64,000 bases of DNA from Scortum barcoo (lineage: Eukaryota > Chordata > Actinopteri > Centrarchiformes > Terapontidae): assembly GCA_023238725.1 (NCBI GenBank), contig CM041536.1:18944298-19008297 (forward strand), given 5' to 3'. Each line of letters opens with the position of its first letter. The stretch's first letter is position 1. Under the pieces are notes generated by a model. The model saw only the letters and a list, made by a program, of their open reading frames with translations. It made no database searches and was not told where the DNA came from. Positions 25,990 to 36,341 of this stretch are shown here, one piece after another. Both the position numbers and the translations under genes were made by a program.

Positions 25990-26009
25990 TGTATCTGTTT
26001 ATCAATCAG

Positions 26010-26156
26010 AGAGCCAGCTGCTCCCAGGGAATAACTTCACCACAGAGTGCAACATCCCTGGAAACTTCATGTGTGGAGATGGGAAGTGTGTCCCGGGCGG
26101 CTGGCAGTGCGACGGTCTGCCTGACTGCTTTGACAAGAGCGACGAGAAAGGCTGCC
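26010..26156 (+). CDS. ldlrad3: LDLRAD3 exon 2: end of signal region and LA module 1
   Basis: This internal exon of 147 nt (49 codons) encodes the mature N-terminus and the first LDL-receptor class A module of a probable LDLRAD3. It opens after the acceptor ...ATCAATCAG with the last two bases of a split Glu codon, then reads SQLLPGNNFTTEC, which contains an N-F-T glycosylation sequon. The LA module has six cysteines in canonical order and the calcium cage CDGLPDC...KSDEKGC, with acidic ligands at all expected positions. It ends with one base of a Pro codon before the donor GTAAGT. Both flanking introns are phase 1, typical of LA exons. In mammals LDLRAD3 is a plasma-membrane receptor that influences amyloid precursor protein trafficking and binds Itch/Nedd4-type ubiquitin ligases through its tail; its first LA module is also bound by Venezuelan equine encephalitis virus. 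The orthology call rests on the unusual N-terminal motif as well as the LA pattern. Confidence 0.95.
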
Positions 26157-27879
26157 GTAAGTCCACTTTAGACTTCATTATCAGATTTTTTTTCTTACTT
26201 TTAGCCCGCAGCTGTGTCTTAAAGCAATGAAGCCAGATTGCCCATTTAGAGTGACATCATATCTCCTTAACTCCTGAACCCCTCTTGCCATCCAGCGTCG
26301 CCGTCGTCCCGTCCCTATCCGTAGAGCCATAAGGGCCATTTAAACCTAATTCGCTGCCAACTTAAATGAACTTCCCTCCTCAATCCCCGGATACAGATCC
26401 CCCCACCCACCCACAGCGTGCCCCCCTTCCTCCTCCTCTCCTCCCTGACAGACCCTCGGCCCCAGTTTAGCACCAGGGCAAAACTTAATACCATCAAAGC
26501 AAAGGCCGATTACTTCTGCGTGCAGGAATAGTAGCGCATGCATAATTCTACTGTAAGGCTACAGTAATGGTGCCGTTTTGATCTTCACTTTTAGTTGGCT
26601 TTGATCTCTCTGGTCTGCTGCTCCTCCTCTTCCCCCTCCCCTGCCTCAGCTGGAGCTCCACACAAAGATGGGATTGCTGATGAAGATTGACTCTGAGGCC
26701 CCCCGCCACACCGAATGGAAACCCCCATCTCCCGATATATTCATCTCTCTAACTGCCTCGCACTCCCGTTTTCTCTCCTCCCCGCGCCTCGCCTCTTTAT
26801 CTGATCTGATGATTTTTGGCTTTTGGCTTGTAATTTGCTTCACAGAGGCTTGTTTTCAATTAGAAAAGCATATCCCTCTGCTTGCAGAGATTTTATTTTC
26901 TGCTTTTTTTTATTTAACACAGCTAATTTCCTGCCAAAAAAAAAAAGTCACATATGGTTTGTCCTCTATTCTGTCACCTCTCTCGTTTTCTCGTTTCCGC
27001 CTCCTCTCCTCCTCAGGCAGTCACTTCCCTCACTGTTCTCTCTTGGTGGCAGCTCAGGGAACAGGCAGACTACTCTTGACAAAGCTCCGTCCCATGACAT
27101 CGAGACACACACAGACACACACACACAGCCCAGAAAGCTAAAGTCTGCAGACATCTATATTCTTAGTTTTTAATGCCTTGGTCATATCTATATTTATATG
27201 AATTCTGTGCCCCAGATCCTCATTACTAAATGCCCTGAAACTGTCAACAGCTGTCTGATCTGTAAAACTAATATTTCAACGCATTTGGACTAATTGCATC
27301 AGAATTAGATGTGATTAGACGTGTTTCCTTTTTTCATGTAATCACACAGCTCGTGTGTCAGTTTGTTCCTTAAATACTTTCACTTTGAACCAAGCAAGAT
27401 TTTTTTTTTTTGGTCTGTTGTAGACACTACATGCTACGCTGCTAAAGATAAAAGCTAGTTATCATGAAGCGTCACACTCAGCCTCCCTCTCCGGTTGTCA
27501 GAAGACTATTTGTGTTTGTTGTCAACGTCTACATTATCTGCTCTGGCATAAGTGGGCCTTATTATCCTCAAATGGATGGCTAGTTGTCAGTCGATATCTC
27601 CGGCGACTGCCTCACAAAAATCCCCAGACAGACCTCTGGCTCAATTAGGGGCTCTGCAGGGACAGACAGACAGACGGAGGGAGGGGAAACAAGGGAGGCA
27701 GAGACGGAGAGGAGGCTGAGAGGAGGACTCATTACGGTGGCTGCAGCAGGAGCTCTGTCTGGATAACTATTATCGGAGGAGAACACAATGCCTGGAAACT
27801 TTGCTCTCTGCAAGAAGAATCATAATTACACACCCCCCCCAAGAAAACACACTTCACTAACCATGAATGTGTGTGTTTG

Positions 27880-28460
27880 GGTGTGTTTGTGGGGGACAAA
27901 TTAACGGAATAATCTGATGAAAAGAGCAGAGAAACATATCAGTGAGGTGTCTCAATATGGCTTTTGGGACACCATGTGTAACCAGTACAGCTTCAGTACT
28001 CCTTGCCATTGATTCAGTCCAAACTCTCTTGGAGGGATGAACACATATTACCTCATTTGGTGTTTTTATTGGTGGTGGAAAAAGCCATTTTAACGCGTCG
28101 GTCTAAAATCTCCCATAGGTGTTCAGCTATGTTGAGATCCGGTGACTGTGAAGCCCATTATATATGATCATTTTCATCCTCATCAGACTATTCAGTGACC
28201 CCATGGCGCTACATAGATGGGTACATTGTCATCCTGGAAGAGACCACTCACATCACAATAAGAAATATTTCATCCTGTGATAAAGGTGGAAGCTTTGTAT
28301 TGATTTGCAGTAACCCTTCCCTTTAAGGGGACACGTGGATCCAAACCATGCCAGGAAAATGCCCCGCAGCATGACAGAGCCGTTAATTCTGCATTCATTA
28401 TGTTTCTCCACTCATTTATTCAGGTTTTGTTCCATTAATTTGTTACCCTTCAGATATAAC
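27880..28460 (-). mobile_element. Internally deleted, decayed Tc1/mariner transposon
   Basis: Read on the minus strand, the segment from about 28385 down to 27955 gives broken translations in shifting frames that match the catalytic and C-terminal part of Tc1/mariner transposases: SGLFQDDN (second-Asp region, near 28230), SQSPDLNIAEHLWEILDRR (catalytic Glu region, near 28110-28160), and TESMARSTEAVL close to the end. Stop codons and frameshifts show it is not functional. Degenerate terminal inverted repeats are visible at 27891-27917 and 28420-28450, sharing a core like ACAAATTAA followed by GGAA and CTGA. The N-terminal DNA-binding half and the first catalytic Asp are missing, and the whole unit is about 0.6 kb compared with 1.2-1.6 kb for a complete member. 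The family call is secure; exact ends and target-site duplication are not. Confidence 0.85.
27955..28385 (-). pseudogene. Tc1/mariner transposase fragment, C-terminal half
   Basis: This is the transposase remnant within the transposon. It retains the region between the second catalytic Asp and the C-terminus and carries several in-frame stops, including some just after the Asp motif. At least one frame change is needed between the QDDN motif and the SPDLN motif. No start codon or helix-turn-helix region is present. It would once have encoded a DDE-type transposase that cuts and pastes at TA sites; this copy cannot do so. Confidence 0.82.
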
Positions 28461-31400
28461 AGAGGGGAATAGTTTATTTGCTAACTTGAAAGACGGGTTG
28501 CTTATTTGATTTATTCGCCTTCTGTCACTGAGCTACTTGAATAATGTCTTTCAGTGCAGTAAACAGTATAAATAACTTTTATTGAGTGAAATATTCCTCT
28601 CTTTTTTACATTTATATGACAATGTGTGATATCACACAGTGTATCAGATGGTGTCTGGCCTTTGTCCTTTGCGATCACAGTCATTACTATGGAGGCAGAG
28701 CAGCGCTGACCAATACAGGATATTAGATTTATTCCCATGATCGGATGGTTTCTGTAAGGAGCTTTCCAAGAACATGTTTAATTGCTTTTTCTGAACACTT
28801 TTGACCACTTTCCTTAATTAGTCCATGTGTCAAGGGATGAAGCTAGATCATTAAAGCATTACATACAACTGCCATGCTTCTCTCAGTGCCTCTTTCAGGC
28901 ACGGACAGTATGTGCCTTGTATGGATGCATTCGAACACAGTAACTTTACGTGTTTTGTAACATATATGTGTGAACATATAGAATCTTTTGTTCTGGTACC
29001 AGTGTCTATTTTTACCACCTATGTTATCAGAAGGCAGCTGTTGTTAGAGAGTAGATCCCCTGTAAGCCCATGCTGTTTAGCCGGCAGATTGTGCTGATGT
29101 GTGTGTCTCTGATCCAAGGAATACTTATGCAGAGCCTCAAGTAAAGGTCATATGTGATGACATCTCCCTGGTGTCTCATTAGGGAGCATTTTGTTTTTGG
29201 AAACTAAGAAGCTAATGATGAAAGAAGAAGCACAAAGCAGTTATGACTTGCACATCACATGGTTGAACATGTAAAGATCAATTTTCTCTTGACTGTATAA
29301 CGAATGCGCAAAACTTAGATTTGCTGTACTGTACTGAGGTCCAATCAGTGCAGAAGTGATTTGCAACACAGAACCACCCACACATGAACTTTCGTTGACA
29401 CTTTCTTGCAGATTTTCTTTTTTGTTTTTTCTTTTTTGCCTCAGATAAACTTCTGTCTAGCTTTTTCTAGTGACCTGTATCTTAATTCCAGTTATAACAG
29501 TGGCTGAGGAAGTTCAGAAAAGAGTTTTGCAAACCTGGTCTGCATTTTCTTGTCTCCGTCCTTTCATTATTTATTATTTGTAGATGTGTCCCAGTCTGCC
29601 ACACCTCGTAGGTCAGAAATTGTCTCTCAAATGGTCAGGCAATGTTTATTCACCTAGAAAAGACAAGCCTCTCCCTTCCTCTAAGCCCCACTGCTCCTCT
29701 CTTGTTTGTTTGTTCTTCCGGTTCCCTCTAGCACAGGGGTCAACTTGAGTCATGTAAATACTTTTTTCTGGCTCAAAAATAACAGTCTGGGCTGAGAGAA
29801 AGAGGCAATATCTTATTACATTAAAGATGCAGCTTATTGCATTACTGTCCTGCTGCGCGAGGCTAGGACCCCCCTGCAGATCATTTTTATCAAGTCCAAT
29901 TTTTTTATGGAGTCCAACCTCTGCTTTGCTGCTCATTAATTGAACTGAATGTGAGATGAAAATACATTAGCGGCGTGTACAGTATCTCCAGTAGGGTGTG
30001 CTTGAATGTATATGTGTTGGCAGATCTAAGGGGTCTCACAGCAATGATTCAGAGACAGGCCGCTGACTAATTCCTCACACAAAGAGGTCAAAAGTACCAC
30101 CCTGCTCTCTGGTGTCCATAACAACAGCCTGAGAGAGTGTTAGACGAAATTGATACTGACAGAGGAGAGAAGGGGGAGAGCTGACTGAGCTTACTGGGCC
30201 TCAGAGCCAGGATTAGCCTCTATGCCCTTGTCTGGGCCGGGCATGAGCAGGGGAGAGAGAGGAGAGACATGTAGTGGGGCCGAAAGGGTGACTGGACATG
30301 ATGTATAAAGCAAGAAGTGGGGGGACAGAAATGCAGTTGGGAGAGACAGAAGAGAGGCAGAGAAGCACATTTCAAAGAAATGACTGCTCTGAACTGGCGG
30401 TCCTGCAGGCTGAGGCCACGGCCTCTCTGTGTGGAGGAATCCATGTATTCAGAATTCTACACTTCCAAACTTCTGTGTAAGTTTAACTTTTATTCTGCTT
30501 TCAACTAGAAGGGCCATCAGCAGGGCCAGTGGCTCTTAAAGAACAAAGGTCAGAGAACATTAACCACATGAAAGGGCTGCTCAGATCAAGCCTGCATGTC
30601 CGTGATCAAGTCTCACATGGCTGTTTTGCCCCTTTTGAGAATTGCAATCCCATTTTCTGTCTTGTGTGTTGTGTTTTGCATTTAGCAGACTATATTTTTT
30701 CTTTAAGAAATAGCAGTTTCCAGTCACAGTGTTGCTGGTTGAGCCCTCCCTTTTCTTTATAGCAGTGGTTTCTAAGACTATCAAAAAGGTCACCAACTAA
30801 ATCTGAGGGGTTGCACATTGGTAGATTTTTGTGATTTCATCATAATAATTCCATTTCCCATGTGAAATACCGGGTCATTTGAGCCTTCAAGTCTTGAAAG
30901 CAAGACGATGTAACTATTGAAAGAAGATATAAAACGATCTTCTCCCCCAATGAGACGTTGAATTCATAAGCAAAAAAATTAGCCATTTCTCAATTCAATA
31001 CACATTTTATCGCTGCAGTGTTATTTGGTCTGGTACAACCAGCAGCTAATGGTGGCCAGTGTTAGCTTACTTAATATGAACATTATTGCATAGCTGACAT
31101 TGAGTTTGCTGACTTGATGATTCTTTATTTGAGCTACACATTTTAGAATTTACCACCATTCATTGACTTTGGCCACAGTGATGCTTTTCTGCAAAAGTTA
31201 CACAGTCTGCCTTTAAATGAAACAATTTGTGAGGACAAAATAATTTTGTTTGAACCAGTGACCTGTGCCACTGAGCAAATTTTCTATATGTAATGAGGTC
31301 TGCAGTAAAATCGTAACTATTTGTCCATGCTGTGAAATGCATTGTACAGGCCGGCAGTCACGGCTCTCACTTCTGGCTCAGTTTATTCAATCACTGGGAC

Positions 31401-34400
31401 ACACACAAGAAGGGCAGGAAATTGGAGGATAACACAAGAGTTGGTGTTTTTTCAGCTAGTTTGAAAGTCTATTAATTCTTCATAACACTGAAGTATATAA
31501 CCGTTTGAAAGTTTCATTACTTGATGCACTCATTATTGACCCTGTTAGCGCCTCACAACAATTAGGAACAAAGTAAATTCAGTCCATTGGATTACCCGAA
31601 TATTATCACATTATTGCTTTCTGTAGTCATACCACAGCCAAAGCCTGGAGCAACATCAATGGTGCATTTTGTTTTGTTTTGTTTTTTTTCTTCCCTGTAC
31701 TGACCTCCACAAAATGCCCATGAGATATCAAGTTCAAAAGAGCCTCTAAATGCTTATCAGCAACAAAGTTCTCCTCGACGGCAGGGGTGGGAGTAGCTGA
31801 AAAGACTCTTGAGACAGATTGGTTATGATTTAGATATCAAAGCTCACACCCTGCCAATTCTTTACCAGGCCCACTGTGGGTAGAGAAAGGGGTTGCTAAG
31901 ATTAGAAGTGTGTGTTTATGCGATAAGAGCGGTGACCAATGCTCTGACTCTAACACAAAGCGCCATATACCGCTGACAGATGTATGTTTTCTATCCCTCT
32001 GTTGTCTACCACTCATGCTTGCTTCTGCTCCACTCAGTTGCGCATAAGTGTCCTTTGCTCTGAAAGAGCGGCGTTTGTGTTTGTGTCTCTGTGTGGGTGT
32101 GCGCATTAAGGAGGACACCGCGGAAAGAAAGAAAAAAGAAGGTGGGATGGGAGGAATTTGGGGGACTTAAGAGTGGAGGTTTGTGTGTGTTGTTTTAGCC
32201 CAGCTCAGGAAGAAAAAAAAACTGTCAAGAGAGCAAGTAAGGAAAGGTTTAGTAAGGACATCAGAGGAAGGTTTAATGGGACTGCAGAAGTACGGCGCGT
32301 CCCATGTGCTTAATGGTTGACTGATCAATGAGCTGCCGTAATTAATACCAAGGACCAGGGATGAAATATTGATTAGGGTCTCACATACAGTCTCTTACTC
32401 TGATTTCTGTGTGCTGCTGTCTTTTTTTTTTTCCTCTTCTAGTTTTCTCCTTTTCGAATGAATCCTATCCCTTTCCGATCAATAGGCACAAATTAGGCAA
32501 AATTATTAAAATCTTCAAAGGAGTAAGGAATGCTTTCTTTTCACTTCACAATACAATGTTGGGCGCTACCAGTTCAAACAAGCCAATTTCAGCAGAATGT
32601 TGCTTTCTATGATGAATATTGCAGCAGGATTATTATCTGACAGATCGCTCGCTGCTTTTCCAACCATATACCCCGCTTCCCCCGCACGCTGTATGGCGTT
32701 GTGGAGCCGCGCTTGCTTCCTCATCTAGCATGAAGTGTGATGTCGGCCGCTCTATGATGTTGCAATGCCTCTTCGTGCACACCGACGGTTATTGCGTTGT
32801 ACAACTCGTGTGCAGGAGCTCAGACAGTGAAACGTACAGAGTGATTATTTTGATCCCCAAGCTTTCTTGACCGAGACTGCCTTTCTTGCTTACACCCCGA
32901 CTCCATTACCTATTGATTTCCTCCCCTCACAAATGCTCTGCAAGGTCAGGGGAACCTTTGAAGTCTTCAGCTGTCTCCACTCTCTCTCTGCCCCCGTCCT
33001 CTCCCACTCACCCGCCACTGTTTTCTTTCTTATTAGTCTCATCCCCCAGTCTTTCTCCTCACTCTGTCGATCATGCATGCCCGTCACGACCGAGCCTACC
33101 TGTGCCGAACAAGTTATTCTGTTCTCCGGGGAGCCGGGGAGGAAGGAGAAAAGGGGAGAAGTGTGGAGAAGGGCATGGAGGTGCGCGTTGGGGAAGAGCA
33201 AAGCACGCCTCATCTGCAACAGGAGTTCCGCTGTCGGATTCAGCCTGACATGAATGCTGGAGCCACAGGGGAGATAAAGACAGTCGGGGGAGAGTAGACA
33301 AACATTGGAATCTTATTTTAACTTTATGTTAGATTATCAAATGGTTTACTCTTAAACCCCAAAATATGCCACCGCGCTACACTCCCTGGCCTGGATTTGA
33401 ACTTTGTTTTTCTTTTTGAGAGAAATAATTGAGATTTTTGTTTTTGTCGTTGTATTTAAAATCCATGAAAATAAATCTAGTGGGATATGGATGCATGGAC
33501 AAAGTATAATGCAGACTTCTCAATTAGATGTTTTAGGCAGGTGTCAAAGTAGGCGCCCCAGTGTGTGGTGTGATTGTATAGGAGACAGTAAAACAGCGAG
33601 AGGGTGAGGGGGGGCAATGTTTACGGGTGTGTTTTTTGCGTCTTTGTTTGTGTGCCCTTTGCCGTGATCCAGCCATGTTTTTCTGCCAGTGATAGTCTTA
33701 CCTCAAGGAATCAGCCCGACTGCTAACCTCATTCGTTTTCATTTGTGCTGCCTAGCTGAACACTGGAACTTAGTTTGGAAGCCATCCAACACTCCTGCCT
33801 GCTTTTCGTAAACAACTTCTACAAAGGCTTAGGGAAGAGGGGGGGAAATTTGGCATGGAACGAAAGCAGTTCAAACCAAGAAACAGAGCGACGACAGAAG
33901 GGATGAAGGCAGGATGAATTGGATGGTTATAGGCTGCAGAGTGAGGCAGAGGTGCTGAAATGATTCCACATTACCTGGATCAACTGCAGTATTTGAATTG
34001 TGGGAGTTCAAGACCTGAGGGGAAAAAAAAGCTGGACACCTTTGCAGGATTATCCTAGGAAACTTAATATGTTTGTGTTTTTACCATCTCTTACACCATC
34101 CAGCTTGCTGCTTCTAATTAATTAGTTGGTCTCTTTGCTCTGAAAAACATTCAGCTCAGACTGTAACGGGCCGTGCGTTCCCCCCAAAATAAAGCTAAAC
34201 ACATTAGCTCTATCCGTCCAACCAGCGCTGTCTTTCCCATCCACGAATTTCCCCTCATGAGCTTGTCCTTCATGTGACTTTTGAGCTAATTTGGAACACA
34301 AACACTGGGTCAGATGAATCCTGCCAGCAGAAGAAGTGGTAATGAGCATTCGCAGGGAGGGAGGAAGTGAATGAGGAATCTCAGGGCAATAACAGGGCTG

Positions 34401-36212
34401 TCCCTCCAGCCAAGCCCGCCTAACAGATGAAAAAATAAACAACAAAAAAAAAAAGAAAAAGCAGTCAGCATCCACCTCCATGCAGAAAAGACAAAAGTTG
34501 TATTTTCCAGGAAGAGACTTTATAGGACTCCACAAGACCAACACAACAGCTGCAAAACAAATGAATGTAGAAATGAAAGAGAAAAATCCTAGACGTGTAA
34601 AATAAATAAAAGTTAAGAGAATAAAGGATGATATTGCTTTTGTTCGTGGCCAGATAAATTTCAATTTAGCCCTCAACAGCGGGATGTTTTTCTGTCCTTA
34701 CTTTTATTTGTTGTTACAGCTCGAAGCCACGTCTGTTTTTCCTCCCTGGACTCTAATGAATGCGATGTACCATGCAAAATGAGCTTTGGGTGGTTAGGGC
34801 CTCTGCTGTCCAGGTAGACAAAGGCTTCCCAGACTATAGACACTGATCGGGCGCTATCCCAGCTTCCTCCTGCGTTCAGCGGATTACATTTCATCCTGGA
34901 GACGGGCGCTCCAAACCCTGGTTGTTATTCCGGGCCCCCCCTCGCTACACATAATCGCCGCAGCTTGAAAGAGCTCATAAATCAGTCTACCACAATATAT
35001 TGTAGAGGGAAAAATGTGCGCCCCTGGCATTTGAGACGGCACAATGCCAACCTATGAGCAGGCCAATTCCTCCCTTTGTATTCAGCAGAGAGAAAAAACA
35101 CAAAGATTGTTTGGTGGCTTGCTTTGCGATGTCTAGTATATGCCCACTCACTCTCCCTCTCCCTGTGCGTTTGAGTGTGTGGGCTGTTCCACCCTTTTGT
35201 TGTTCTGTAGTGTGTAAAATGTTTATAATGCTGCTCCCTCGCTGGCGTTACCTTCTAGTCTTATTTAACTAGTATCATAACAATGTCTTAGCTGTAATTG
35301 GTGGCTTTTCCTTTCTCTGCCTCGATTACAGCAGGAGCAGCTCTCACACAAAGACAAAATTTACAAGTTTAAGCATCTGTATTATCATGCAAATTACTGC
35401 AAGGGAATAATCCATGAGTACTTTTACAAAGGCCAGAGTGGAGAAGCAGAGTTCTGAGGAGAGGATACTGTATTTCACACAGGCTCATCATTATAAACTG
35501 TGATGGCTGCGCTGCATTGTCTTGCTGCCATCAGGCTTTTAAAATTCCAGCTTCACAGTGATGGAGCTAAAGCAAGGTCCTTTCTTTTCTGAAGCCTTTT
35601 GCCTGCATCTACCTGCTATCTTGTTTTTCTCCCTCTGCCAGAGAGGATCAATGTGTTTGAGTTAAAACTATGTTAGTGCTAAACGGAGGATGCCAGGCAT
35701 TGATGCTCTGCAGGCTCGTCACTCAGTCTCAGGCCGGCCCTGGGAGATAAAGTCCTGTGGCCTGCTTAGGCTGATCAATGGCAGAATCCATACAAAAAAC
35801 TCTCCCACACAATTTGCTCTCTTTGTCTTTGTCATTAACTTGTTTTCTTCTCCAATCAGTTCTCCGTGCCCTGGATCTTACCCTTTACTTGTCATACTTC
35901 ACAGCATGTGAAGATAAGCATTGCAGGACAAAATAAGCTGCGTAATTAATTGGTCTTAATAACAAAGCAGCAGTTTGAAAATTGTACAGCGGGTAATGGT
36001 TTGCTGTTCATTTCTAAAACGTATGTTGTGTCTGTTATCTTTTGTTAACTTTTTTTTAAAAACACTGAGCCATCCTTATTGGTGGCTCCCTCTGTCTGTC
36101 ATAAAACATCATGTTGTTCATCAAAAATTGCTGCATCATCACCTGCAGACTAATCCCTTGTTCTTCTCTCTGCCATCTCCCCGGATCCCCACCCTCCACC
36201 ATCTGTCTCCAG

Positions 36213-36341
36213 CTAAGGTCAAGTCGAAGTGCGCCCCCACCTTCTTCGCCTGCGCTAACGGCGTCCACTGCATCATCGGGCGCTTCCGCTGTAACGGCTT
36301 CAGCGATTGTTGTCCTGACGGGAGTGACGAGGAGAACTGCA
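36213..36341 (+). CDS. ldlrad3: LDLRAD3 exon 3: LA module 2
   Basis: This internal exon of 129 nt (43 codons, phase 1 at both ends) encodes the second LA module. The acceptor is CTGTCTCCAG; a likely branch point is CTAAT with the A at 36153. The split codon from exon 2 completes as Pro (C+CT), giving PKVKSKCAPTFFAC at the start, as expected for LDLRAD3. The centre reads HCIIGRFRCNGFSD, then two adjacent cysteines, then PDGSDEENC, and the donor is A|GTGAGT. A normal LA module has six cysteines; this one has seven because TGT occurs twice in a row at 36308-36313. As I recall the human exon, it is one codon shorter at this point. Calcium-ligand positions are Asn after cysteine 4, Asp before cysteine 5, and Asp-Glu near the end. 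The call is firm for an LA exon of LDLRAD3; the effect of the extra Cys is unknown. Confidence 0.95.

Larger units (their letters stand above)
1..26009 (+). other. Intron 1 of LDLRAD3 (3' part); no coding exon recognised
   Basis: No reading frame here shows a recognisable domain, and none combines splice sites with protein-like composition. The signal-peptide exon, which must end in phase 1 with one base of the Glu codon, was not found and is inferred to lie before the window. What can be seen is noncoding: CA, CT, CTTT and poly-T simple repeats, a CA/TA/TG palindrome at 3579-3624, an AT-rich hairpin at 8540-8568, one dispersed repeat copy at about 21190-21400, and several segments rich in TAAT cores (for example 6150-6400, 7860-8015, 12180-12440 and 20740-21130) that resemble conserved noncoding elements. 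An unrelated small exon or a noncoding RNA cannot be excluded by eye. Confidence 0.7.
26157..36212 (+). other. Intron 2 of LDLRAD3
   Basis: This intron of 10,056 bp begins GTAAGT and ends CTGTCTCCAG. No exon or RNA gene is recognised inside it. It contains a degenerate Tc1/mariner element (about 27880-28460, minus strand), a CA-rich stretch near 27100-27126, a run of nine C at about 27832, and a possible degenerate hAT-like repeat edge near 30763-30830. Segments around 32400-32660 and 29930-30020 are AT-rich with TAAT or TGATTAG-type cores but cannot be assigned a role. The longest frames (for example 34122-34676 on the minus strand) look like chance openings. Confidence 0.85.

Noticed and set aside
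34122..34676. 184-codon minus-strand frame with hydrophobic start
   Set aside because: Phe-rich stretches come from A-runs on the + strand; no domain or conserved motif is seen.
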